Part shown: piece after piece, positions 10,641-20,193 of the stretch
How the letters are laid out: each line of letters begins with the position of its first letter
How positions within the stretch are numbered: position 1 is the first letter of the stretch
Assembly: GCA_036936605.1 (NCBI GenBank)
Contig: JAUPFV010000002.1
Coordinates: 266,980,770-267,044,769 of the forward strand
Length of the DNA: 64,000 nt
Direction of reading: 5' to 3'
From: Limnanthes douglasii subsp. nivea
Taxonomy: Eukaryota; Streptophyta; Magnoliopsida; Brassicales; Limnanthaceae
The notes under the pieces: model-generated
Seen by the model: the letters and a program-made list of their open reading frames with translations, nothing else
What the model was told of the DNA's origin: nothing
Database searches by the model: none
Translations under genes and position numbers: made by a program

Positions 10641-11075
10641 GACTATTAATCTAAATTGGAACTGTAATTATAAAAAAACCATAAAAAATTAATTGGTTCA
10701 TTAATATTTATTTAAGCTTACATGTTTTATAATAAAATCTTTTAAGCATATACTTAATTATTTTACAATTGCCAATACTACCATTATCATCAATAATATC
10801 GTCGATCAAACTGAATCCATCATGCCCCAAGCCTAATTTCTATTTTTATATGTATATTTAGTAATAAAAGTTTATAATTTAAAAGTATTATATGGAGACG
10901 GTATTGTTGGTCCGAGCCTGTCCTACTGGGTCTGATCTGATTTGATCCCGTCAGATTTTATCTGGTCCAAATTATCGTAGGATTGATACGAATATGAAAG
11001 TTATAGTTTGTATGTTGGTCGGGTCGGATATAGATTTTTAGTTTGTTCAAGCCGATTCGGCCCAAAAATATAAAC

Positions 11076-11107
<32 letters not shown>

Positions 11108-11108
11108 G

Positions 11109-11813
11109 ATAGAACTACCAGTAAATACCCATTCAACTACCTAATTACCCACTAGTACCCGAAATTAGGATAGTGTCATTTGGTACCTCCACCTAAAATT
11201 TGTACAAAAATACCCCCGACTATATATACCCACTGGTACCTTCACCAGTACTAACCTGAGAGTTGTTTGAAAAACATACTTGAGAATTGTTTGTGACTCT
11301 ATAATCTAGCAGTTGTTTACAACCATCTCTATTTCTTGAGAGTTGTGTGCAACTCTGTTATCTGAGAGTTGTTTGCAACTCTCTCGATTCCCTGAGAGTT
11401 GTTTACAACTTTATAATCTCGAAGTTGTCTATAATTCTCTCTATTTCCTGAGAGTTGTTTTCAAAGGACTCGCATGTTATTGGTAAAATTTTATATTTAA
11501 AATAAATCAAATTATATCATCAATGGATCTAGTTTTGTTCATCTTAAAAAAACAAAAATGATGGTACTTTCACATATCTTTTCCGAGCTCCGGTTTGAAA
11601 GATATGGATCTTTTAAAAAATAAAATAAAAATAGAAAGTAAGAAAGATAAATTTTGGTTAAGTGGTTGTTGATGAAGGGTGAAGGTAATTAGGGTATTAA
11701 AATAATGTTAGGTATTAAGTGGGAGTTTAATAGTTGAGATGGGTATTAAAAGGTAATAAAATGAAACTTGGGTACTAATAGCTATATAATAGTTGAGTGG
11801 ATACTTTAAATAA
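11109..11813. mobile_element. MULE-type MITE (about 700 bp)
   Basis: The left end AAATACCCATTCAACTA...CTAGTACCC and the inverted right end AAGTATCCACTCAACTA...TTAGTACCC form imperfect inverted repeats of about 38 bp. The inverted right arm further resembles the left arm of the intact MULE (AATACCCATCTCA...TTAAAC...CCACTT...AATACC, compare 39,870-39,930). It is thus most likely a deletion derivative or relative of that family. It has no coding capacity; its centre is a palindromic tandem array. Confidence 0.6.
11245..11470. repeat. palindromic tandem array, 27/29-bp units in 56-bp pairs
   Basis: About eight units built on CTGAGAGTTGTTTGCAACTC. The core GAGTTG-TTTG-CAACTC is an inverted repeat able to fold into a small hairpin. 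Units alternate between endings like CTCTATAAT and CTCTCTATTTC, so the true period is a pair of units (about 56 bp). Confidence 0.75.
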
Positions 11814-12409
11814 TAATAATAATAATAATATATAAAAAATTACTGATTATAAAAAATTTATTTTCCAATAATATATAAAAATTTCTATTAATTACTTATT
11901 AGATTCTTCCACAAAATATTGTTTTCAATAACATATTCACTAATTAAATTCTCCCACCAAACTTAATTTCAAATAGTGTTTAAATTTGTATAGTTATTAA
12001 TTCATTTTAATATATACAATTAATTTTTATTATTTAACTTCATATCATTTTTAAATTGCTAATTTTTGTTAAAGATTCATTTTTGTTTATTTGAATAATA
12101 TAAAATTGTTTATTTATTTTTGCTTGTTTTAATTTAAAAATTATATATTTTAATTTTTGTTTAAATTAAAAAATAAAACCATATGAATGAATTCATATCA
12201 GATCGTATCCGGCTCAACAATCCCAATAATAAAAAAATAATATCCGTGTGTTTTATCAAACCGACATGCGAACCCATAAAAATTGGACTCGGACTCAAAA
12301 ATATTTCATCCACAACGAACCGAGCCGAATTAGAATTGAAGTAAAAAACAAATGGATCAAAACGGATAAGGTCGTACACAATCCGAATCCGATGCATTAC
12401 CACCCCAAA

Positions 12410-13110
12410 TTATCTATTAATATTTGTTTATGGATATTAAATAAGAAAGCAAGTTCCATTTCATGATTTAATCTACCGTCAATAATGAAATTGCTTTAAC
12501 AAATTTGTTATCAAATTTCTATTTTCGATATTGTCGATGTCGTCTATCATTTTAATAAATACACTATTACGATTATAATTACGTACATTCATTGCACATT
12601 AACTTACTGTTACCATGCATAGTCGCATTTAAGGCCTGTTAGTAATATAGTACACAATGACGCAAATTTATAGTAGATTATATTTTAGAGTGCACATCGA
12701 TTTTCCCTCGGTGTCATTAAATATCTAATTGTCATTCAATCCTACGGCTGTGATGAAAACTATAAAAATAAACCAGAGGCTTTAATTTATGCGGTGCATT
12801 GTCACCATTTGGGAGTGAAAGCAGTGTATGATATCCAAGAATGAATCTTTATCGTAGATCAGAAACTACATCAGACCAATTCGACAACCACAATGGTGTC
12901 GGCCACTACCATTTTATAAAAACGGTTTTAAAATTCGATTATTTATTTTGTAGCAACTGATTTTATTTTTTATTTTTATTATTTTTATAATATAATTTTG
13001 ATTTGTAAAACAAATAACGCATAAGATTGTTTTGGTGCTACAATAGGATATCTTTTAAAAAATCAAAATAGCGTAATTCGTACATTTATCCTAAGCCAGC
13101 CACTAAATTC
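12410..13110. other. AT-rich intergenic DNA, nothing identified
   Basis: No coding, RNA or transposon signature seen up to the LINE target site. Confidence 0.6.
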
Positions 13111-13127
13111 AAGTTAGATGAAATAAT
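13111..13127 (+). repeat. LINE 1 target site duplication, left copy
   Basis: AAGTTAGATGAAATAAT, identical to 19,330-19,346 behind the LINE's A-rich 3' end. Seventeen identical bases is typical for target-primed reverse transcription. Confidence 0.9.
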
Positions 13128-13379
13128 TGAAAATGAAAGACTGTTCCAAGAAATGATAATGTTTCTTAACCTCTAAGAAATCTTCTCCCCGACTTCATCT
13201 CTTCGTTGGTTTTCCCCTTGATTTGCAGTGGCTACGTATCTGGTTTAAGTCTATTGTCTAAATTGGTTCTCCGTCGTTCGCGCTGGTGCAGGGTCTCCCC
13301 TTGGGAGGCAGGGCCTTCTCAGGCTCTGGCTGTTGCTTAGCAGTGGTTGTTGCTCTGTTTTACAGTTCGTTTGGTACTA

Positions 13380-14687
13380 ATGGCTTCCAATTCTTTAAGT
13401 GTTGGGGATTTTCCACCTTTGAATAACAAGAAGGAGGTGAGTCTCCCCCTTCAAGGTTCGAATGTAGCTCCGTCGGTTAGGATGCTATACACTGATGTCT
13501 TGAAAAATAGGAACGAAAATGCCGAGTTTCGCTCGGAACGGGTTATGTCTTATGAAGACCACAATGTGATTCAATTCACACTGCAAACTAAAGCTGATCT
13601 TTTGGCTCAATCTAGGACTACAATTATAACCAAATTCAGTCAAGGCATCCCCAAGCGATCGGCTTTTCAAGCCTTTCTCGATTCTTTCAAGTTCAAGGGG
13701 ATGTTCACGTATGTTACGATTGATTCTAAACAAATTCTTGTTGAGTTCTCCCTGATGGAAGACATTGACAGAATATGGTTGAAACGGTTTTGGAAGGTGG
13801 AAGGTAAGGCTATGCGAGTTATCAAATGGTGTTCCCAAAGCAGTAGAAATTATGAATGCCCTATTGCCTTACTTTGGGTAAGGTTTGAAAAGTTGCATGA
13901 GTTTCTGTATAACAGATCTGTTATACGCGAATTAGCTTCTTCTTTAGGCATTGTTCATCAAGTGGTGGTGCCTGAGATCAATAGGGCCAAAGTGAATGCC
14001 TGTTTTGCTTTGGTTGAAATTGATGTTTCAAGGCTGTTGAAAAGGAAACTGTGGGTTGGATTTGGTGATTGTGATGGTTGCTGGTTAGGTGTTAGTTATA
14101 AGGATGCTCCCTGCTATTGCCAGACTTGTCATCATTTAGGGCATGATTCTGAGAAATGCAAAAAGAATTTAGAGATGGATTTTAAGGATGTGCAGAAAAG
14201 TTCTGATATTATTGCTAAAGATGAAGTTCAATCTGTTTCTTTACATGATAAAGTTACAATGGATCAAGTTCCTAAATCTACAAAAGTTCAAACTTTCACT
14301 CAAGTCTACAGAAGGAAGCTAAAATCTATTATAACAGCCAAGGACAAGCCTTTTGTTTCTTGTCCCTCAACAAGTCTTGCTAGTCCTGTTAAAGAGAAGA
14401 CTGTCTCCAATAATAATCCTGATCTTATTAGTGCTCTTCAGAATCTTGAGGAGGAAGATACTTCTTTGAGTAATAATAATCAGCATGCTTCTCCTCGTGG
14501 TGTCAATATTGGTAGGTGTGACCCTTCTCCAAGGGCAAGCTCCAATGATCCTGATCCTGATTTCGACTCAGTTATCTCTAGTAAGATCAAAACTGCAAAT
14601 AAGAATAACAATTCAAAAAGGTTATCTATCAACTCTTTGAGGAAAAGAGAAAAGCTACATAATAGATCTGTTTCTGATAATGTTTAA
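13380..14687 (+). CDS. LINE ORF1, DUF4283/zinc-knuckle nucleic-acid-binding protein
   Basis: 435 aa from the ATG at 13,380 (MASNSLSVGDFPPL); an in-frame non-ATG extension to 13,347 is less likely. The N-terminal two thirds look like the DUF4283 domain of plant LINE ORF1 proteins (FKFKGMFTYVTID, KAMRVIKWC, PIALLWVRFEKL). A CCHC zinc knuckle follows (CYCQTCHHLGHDSEKC, about 14,112-14,160). The rest is a low-complexity Ser/Asn/Lys-rich tail. It presumably binds LINE RNA in the ribonucleoprotein. The frame is intact. Its stop (14,685-14,687) lies inside the start of ORF2, an 8-base overlap. Confidence 0.88.
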   Translation: MASNSLSVGDFPPLNNKKEVSLPLQGSNVAPSVRMLYTDVLKNRNENAEFRSERVMSYEDHNVIQFTLQTKADLLAQSRTTIITKFSQGIPKRSAFQAFLDSFKFKGMFTYVTIDSKQILVEFSLMEDIDRIWLKRFWKVEGKAMRVIKWCSQSSRNYECPIALLWVRFEKLHEFLYNRSVIRELASSLGIVHQVVVPEINRAKVNACFALVEIDVSRLLKRKLWVGFGDCDGCWLGVSYKDAPCYCQTCHHLGHDSEKCKKNLEMDFKDVQKSSDIIAKDEVQSVSLHDKVTMDQVPKSTKVQTFTQVYRRKLKSIITAKDKPFVSCPSTSLASPVKEKTVSNNNPDLISALQNLEEEDTSLSNNNQHASPRGVNIGRCDPSPRASSNDPDPDFDSVISSKIKTANKNNNSKRLSINSLRKREKLHNRSVSDNV

Positions 14688-17600
14688 GTCTATCAGTTGG
14701 AATGCTCGTGGTATTCATAATAATCCTACTATTGCTAGGCTAAAATTTATTATTAAGAATGAGAATGTTAAGGTGATTACAATTCAAGAACCTATTGCTA
14801 GATATGACAAAATTGAGTTGATTGCTAGGAGGATTGGTTTTGCTAATTATACGGCTAATATATCTAATAAAGTTTGGCTTTTTTGGCCTAATGATATTAG
14901 TGTTTCTGTTATTTTTAACCATGATCAGTTTTTGCATCTTGAAACCAATTATGCTACTTTCACTTGTTTCTTTACTTCTGTTTATGCTAAGAACCAGAGA
15001 GTGCAACGCAAGTTGCTTTGGAGTCAGCTTTGTAATCTAACATGTGAAGAGAAGCCTTGGATTATTGCTGGTGACTTTAACACAATTATTTGTCCTGAAG
15101 ATCAATTGGGTGCTTCTTCTTTTGATGATGGTAGTGCTGAGGACTTCAATACTTTCATCAGACTGTGTAACCTTGAAGAGGTTGGTTACAGTGGTTCTAG
15201 ATATACCTGGAGCAACAATAGAATTTGGAAAATATTATATATGGTGTTAGTTAATCAGAAATCTATTGCTACTTGGCAGGTTCATGTTTCTCACATGGTC
15301 AGAACATGTTCTGACCATGCTCCTCTTTTAATTTCTATCTCTAATAGTGTTAACAGAACTTACAATAAAGGATGCTTTAAGTTTATAAATGCATGGTCTA
15401 ATCATCTTGATTTTCTGAGATGTGTTAAGCAGAACTGGGACAAGTACTGTTATGGGGATGCTAATGTTATTTTCTGGTATAAGCTTAAGAGGCTCAGGGA
15501 TTGCCTTAAAGCTTGGAATTTCACTACCTTTGGTGATATTTTTAGTAAAGTTAAAGAAGCTACAACTGAGGTCAATAACTGTGAAACTATTCATCAGCAG
15601 GTTAACAGTCCTATTTCTAAGGCTAATCTTTCTAAGGCCAATAGTATTCTTATTCTGGCTCTTAAGGATGAAGAGTGCTATTGGAGGCAAAAGTGTTACA
15701 ATTCGTGGCTATATGACATTGATGGTAAATCTAAGCTTTATCATAACTATGTTAACAAGAAAAGGAAAAATAACTATATTCATGGTATTAATGATTATGG
15801 TATTTGGCTCACTGATCAAAATGAAATTGCTAGCTATGCTGTATCTTTTTTCAAGGATACTCTTTCTAACTGTTCTAATGATAGTTACTCTAGTATCCCT
15901 AATGATTCTATTCTTAACAATATCCCTAAGATTGTTTCTGACAGGGATAATGAAGATATTCTTAGGCAAACTAATAGTGATGAAGTCTGGAGTATTGTGA
16001 AGGCCATGGAGAATGATAGCGCTCCTGGGATTGACGGTTTCAATTGTTTTTTTATTAAAGTCTGTTGGGAGATTATTAATATTGATATGTGCAGTGCTCT
16101 TAACTTTTATCTCAAGGGTGATTTCATTCCTAGTGGGGTATTTGCTACTGGGATTTGTTTAATCCCTAAGGGCTCTAATCCTATGTCTTGGTGTAACTAC
16201 AGGCCCATTAGTCTGTGTTCAATCTTTAACAGGATTATTTCTGGTCTTGTGAATAATAGAATATCATGTATTCTTCCTAGTTTAATTTCTAAAGGTCAAA
16301 GTGCCTTTGTTAAGAATAGGGCCATTCATGAAAATATTCTGATCATCAAGGAAATGTTACATAATATTAAGAGAATGCCTTCTAAAGGCAATATCATCTT
16401 GCAGATTGACATGACAAAAGCGTTTGACAGAATGTCTCACACTTTTGTCATGAACACTCTGAGATGTTTTGGCTTTTCTGATGAAATTGTGGCTCATATT
16501 CATAGATTGGTTTCTAAGGTCATGGTCTCTGTCTTGATCAATGGGGTTAGTGCTGGTTACTTCCCCCAAAAGTGTGGGTTAAGACAATGAGATCTTTTGT
16601 CTCCTTGTCTGTTCATTTTAGCTGAGGAAGCCCTCCTCAGGGGCCTTTCTAATCTTTATAACTCAAATAATAACATGCGATATTACTTGAAGTCAGGATT
16701 TGTATTACCTTGTTTAGCGTTTGCTAAAAATATTGTTATTTTTTCCAATAGTTCTCCATCTTCTATCAGCTGTCTGGGCCACCTGCTTGACAAATACCAG
16801 AATGAGTCTGGTCAGCTAATTAACAAAACTAATACAAAGATCATTACCTCTTTAAGTTGCTCCAATGCCACTGTCACAAGAATCAAATCAGCCACTGGAT
16901 TCAATATAGAGCTTGCCCATTTCACATACCTGGGTGTCACTATTTCTGCAAACAATAAAGGAAAATATTATCTCCCTTTTCTAACTAAAATTACAATAAG
17001 ATTCATGATTGGGATTTGAAGAATCTGTCTTTTGGGGGAAGGCTGTCTCTAATTAAGAATGTCCTTTATCCTATCATTTACTTTTAGATGCAGAACAGCC
17101 TGATTCCCAAAAATATTATTAATAAACTAGAACTATGTTTTAATAAGTTCCTTTGTAGAATTAAATTCTATGAACCTGCTATTCATTGGGCTGTTTGGAG
17201 CTGTCTGTGTAAGCCTTATGATAAGGGTGGGCTGAACATCAAGCATTTGCTTGACATTCAACTCACCTTTTCTTTTAAATTATGGTTTCTCTTAAGAAAA
17301 GGTGAATCGCTTTGGTCTGACCTCATGCTTAGGAGCTACTGTGCTAATACTCATCCTATAATTTCTAAGTGCAAGGTTACTGATTCCATTGTTTGGAAAA
17401 GGTTGTTCTCTGTAAAAGATCATGCTGATCAGTATATTAGTTGGAGTCTAGGTAAGGGTAAAATCGACTTTTGGAGAGACTAATGGCATGGGATGGGTCC
17501 TATTGCTAATGATTCTAACTCTAATAGTTGGTTCTTTCCTGCTAAGGTAAAATATTTTTGGAAAATTAACACCTGGGATACTGACTCTATGTCTACTTTT

Positions 17601-18767
17601 CTTTCTCATGACAGAATTGCTCGCATTTCTTGTGTTAACATAAATCAGAGTAAGGATGATAAAATTGAGTGGAGATTTTCTAAAAACAATGATTTTCACA
17701 CTAAAACTACTTGGGATAACATTAAATTCAAAAACACTAAACTTTCAATTTTCAAGAAAATTTGGCATAGCTTCATCCCCTCTAAGTTTTCATTTTTAAC
17801 ATGGAAATTATTAAAGAATTTTGCTCCTATTGATCATATTCTCTCTAAAAGGCATTTTGTTATGGTCTCGAAATGTCAGTTTTGCTTCAATTGTGAAGAC
17901 AAAAACCATTTGTTTGTAAACTGTAGTTTTGTTTGGTCTCTGTGGAATTATTATGGTCTGATGTTTAGAATCCCTGTGAGACGATATATGTCTTTGAGTC
18001 ACATGATCTATTACTGGTTTTGGTCTTCTTGCTGTAACTTCCATATAACTCACATTGTCCCTCAGATCATTTGTTGGGCAGTGTGGTTAAATAGAAATCA
18101 CAGCAAGTTTAAAAATACGGTTGATACTTTTTCAAGTGCTGTTTATCGTATTAACAAGGTTATCTTAGCTATTGATTCTAAGAATTCCCTAAAGTCTAAG
18201 CATTGGTCTGGTGTGGTAGATGCAGGTACTTCTATTGGATGCCTATCTATTAACATAGTTAAAGCTAAGTACCTTGTATGGTGTGCTCCTGTTGCTGGAA
18301 GACTCAAGCTTAATGTGGATGGGGCCAGCAGCTTTGTTGGCGAGGCTTCTGGTGGTTTGCTCGTTAGAGATGAGCTGGGTAACATCGTTGTTCGTGCTGG
18401 GTTCTTTTTTGGGAAGCTTAATCATCTTCAAGCTGAGACGAGAGCTCTCTTGGAGGCTTTGATTCTTTGTAGAAGGAGGGGATGGCATGCTGTTGATATA
18501 AAGTCAGATTGTTTGACTCTTATCAACAGCATGGATACTGGTGCTTCTGCTGGTAACTCGATGGTTTCTATTTGCAGGCGCCTGATTCAACCAACAATGT
18601 GTCTTCGACATGTCTCTCGCTCCAAGAATGTCGCTGCGGACTGGATCTCCAAATGGATTCTCTTGGAGCGCTCGAACCGATCTTTCACCAACATTGACGC
18701 CCCTAATCCTTTGTTAGCCATCGTTACTCTAGAAATTCTTGGGGGTGGCTACATTTACCCAGACTAG
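14680..18767 (+). pseudogene. LINE ORF2 (EN-RT-RNaseH), broken
   Basis: Starts ATGTTTAAG overlapping the ORF1 stop. Domains in order: endonuclease with SWNARG, IQEP, GDFN and CSDHAPLL; reverse transcriptase with APGIDGF, LIPKG, YRPISLCS and DMTKAFDR; zf-RVT (about 17,700-17,950, CQFC...CEDKNHLFVNC); RNase H with NVDGAS, AETRALLEAL, IKSD and VAADWIS. Lesions: TGA at 16,588-16,590, in the RQGDPLSP-type motif; the catalytic Asp-Asp of the FADD box replaced by Lys-Asn (codons 16,726-16,731); a frameshift near 16,995; TAG at 17,085-17,087, probably from TGG; TAA at 17,481-17,483. The reverse transcriptase is inactive on two independent grounds. Confidence 0.92.
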
Positions 18768-19329
18768 ATCTAGGCTTTTTATTTTTTCGATTTCGGGATC
18801 GTTTCGATCTGGGTATCGGGTGGTGTTTCAATAGATTGTTGGTTTTTGGTTGAAGCAGCGTTGATTTTGGTTTGACGGCTTGGTGGTGGGCTGTTTGGGT
18901 TTGAACCGACTGATTCTATGGTGCACATCACCCAGTTCTTAACCGATCTCTACAAGACAGTAGAGAAAGGGTCCTGTAAGTGAGCGTCGACCTTGAATCA
19001 GTCGATTTCGTTGATGGTTTGTGTTTTTTCTGGGTGTGGCTATGATGCGGCATCGATGAAGTTGTTTGGCTGCCTGTGAAGATGAAGAGAATGATAATCT
19101 ATTTGGTGATTTGAAAGACTGTGTTTTTTTTTGGAGTGGTTATGGTGTTGCTTGGAGGAAGTCGAAAAGGATGTTGGTGAAGATGAAGTGAGTGGTCTGA
19201 TTTAGGGTTCCAATTTGGGAAAATGTATATTTTCATTTCTGAGGCTTTGTTTTAGTCTTTGTCTCAATTTAGTCCTTAAAATTTGTAAAACCTTTTGATT
19301 TAGTAATAGATCGTTTATTTGCTTAAAAA
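18768..19329 (+). other. LINE 1 3' UTR
   Basis: Noncoding, T- and G-rich, ending in a short A run next to the right TSD copy. A stretch resembling the usual tail 'GTCTCAATTTAGTCC...' precedes the A run. No second gene is visible. Confidence 0.7.
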
Positions 19330-19346
19330 AAGTTAGATGAAATAAT
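19330..19346 (+). repeat. LINE 1 target site duplication, right copy
   Basis: AAGTTAGATGAAATAAT, identical to 13,111-13,127. Confidence 0.9.
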
Positions 19347-19383
19347 ATATATTTTTATTAAATTAAAATGTTACCCAGCTTTC

Positions 19384-20190
19384 TATATAGAAGTCTTTAA
19401 GGAGGTTGTCCAAAGTACAGACTACAAACATTATTAATAAATAATATTTTAGATCGAAAAATGTATCAAAGAAAGGGGATTTAGAGATTCTAAGAAATCT
19501 TTATAAAAAAATCACCAAAGCTCCTTGAGATATGATATATGGATCGGTTTTGGAATGAATGATGGCTGCTAGTTAATTGTTAGCTATAAAAATCTTCCTA
19601 CTTATTGTAATATATGCCATCATATGAGACATAATTATACTGAATGCAAAAAAAACGGAAGATCAACAATGCTAAGGATACCGAAGTGGAGAAAAAAAAC
19701 AATGATGTTGTTATTCATTCTCCAAAAAAAAGATCAAGAACGCTGAAATACACAAACAGAAATCTACAAGAGCTAGCAGGATCTATACCCCGAATATCAA
19801 ATCTATAGTTGTACACAATAACATGAAGAAAAAATTATTCATAAATGACAAAGAAGGAAATAATGAAGAGACTTCAAACAAACAGAAATTACAATGTAGC
19901 TACTCTGTCAAGAACCAACAGTCAAGAGAACTCCTCACCAGAATACATAGGGATCATTGACGCCATTAAACAGCTTGAAAAAAACTTAGATCAAAATGAA
20001 GGAACTCTCCAAAACAAGAAAACATAGGAAGCACCCAGAAAACTCCGATCAGGAAAGAAACCTCGACAGAACAGGACTTCAACAACATTTTAAACATGAA
20101 GCTCAAATCTGTGAAAAAATTGATAAAACCAAGCAAAAGGATAATCAAATATCTGAAATATGTTGAGAACAAAAAAAAAATCATTATCTG
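19384..20190 (+). pseudogene. LINE 2 ORF1 remnant
   Basis: Frameshifted and stopped remains of the C-terminal half of ORF1. The stretch 19,545-19,650 encodes a relic equivalent to the GFGDCDGCWLGVSYKDAP and CCHC region of LINE 1 (CNICHHMRHNYTECKKN here; the knuckle spacing is kept). The following low-complexity Asn/Lys-rich tail matches the ORF1 tail only in composition. Confidence 0.7.
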
Positions 20191-20193
20191 ATA

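Larger units (their letters stand above)
7949..10870 (+). mobile_element. decayed Mutator-like element, relative of the 39.8-kb MULE
   Basis: The left end GGGAAATGAAACCATAAGTACC matches the left end of the intact MULE at 39,793 (GGGAAATGACACACTAAGTACC). In both copies a TATATAAG box begins 149 bases further in (8098 here, 39,942 there). The transposase remnant (9058-10164) is homologous to 41,089-43,471. No protease or acidic gene is recognisable downstream. The right end was not found; about 10,870 is only where the similarity and repeat arrays fade. The candidate 9-bp left flank CTCATCTAA was not matched on the right, so there is no TSD support. Confidence 0.7.
11081..11832. repeat. (AAT)n microsatellite split by an insertion
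   Basis: AAT repeats at 11,083-11,105 and again at 11,811-11,832 flank the MITE. This is as expected if the MITE inserted into one longer AAT tract and duplicated part of it. The low complexity makes the exact TSD undefinable. Confidence 0.7.
10893..12409. mobile_element. possible non-autonomous hAT-like element with nested insertion
   Basis: The left border GAGACGGTATTGTTGGTCCG and the inverted right border GGGGTGGTAATGCATCGG look like imperfect terminal inverted repeats. The subterminal parts are rich in GGTC/CGGGTCGG (left) and CCGAGCC/CCGAATCCG (right). Such GGGTGG...CGGGTCGG ends are common in plant non-autonomous DNA elements. No coding sequence and no clear 8-bp TSD. The middle holds an AAT microsatellite split by the MITE at 11,109-11,813. 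Confidence 0.35.
13128..19329 (+). mobile_element. L1-type LINE, nearly full length (6.2 kb)
   Basis: Bounded by a perfect 17-bp TSD and ending in a short A run (CTTAAAAAA). It has a relatively GC-rich 5' UTR (about 13,180-13,380), ORF1, an overlapping ORF2 with endonuclease, reverse transcriptase, zf-RVT and RNase H, and a 3' UTR (18,768-19,329). The identical TSD says the insertion is not very old, yet ORF2 has several lesions, so the copy may have been defective when it inserted, helped in trans. Confidence 0.92.

Noticed and set aside
11245..11470. CRISPR-like regularly spaced palindromic repeats
   Set aside because: Units are degenerate and contiguous without unique spacers, in a plant transposon; no cas genes. 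A minisatellite.
7949..11813. Single element spanning the decayed MULE and the MITE
   Set aside because: The inverted right arm of the MITE does resemble the MULE left end, but the MITE has its own left arm and AAT flanks, so two elements are the simpler reading; I could not exclude the larger one.
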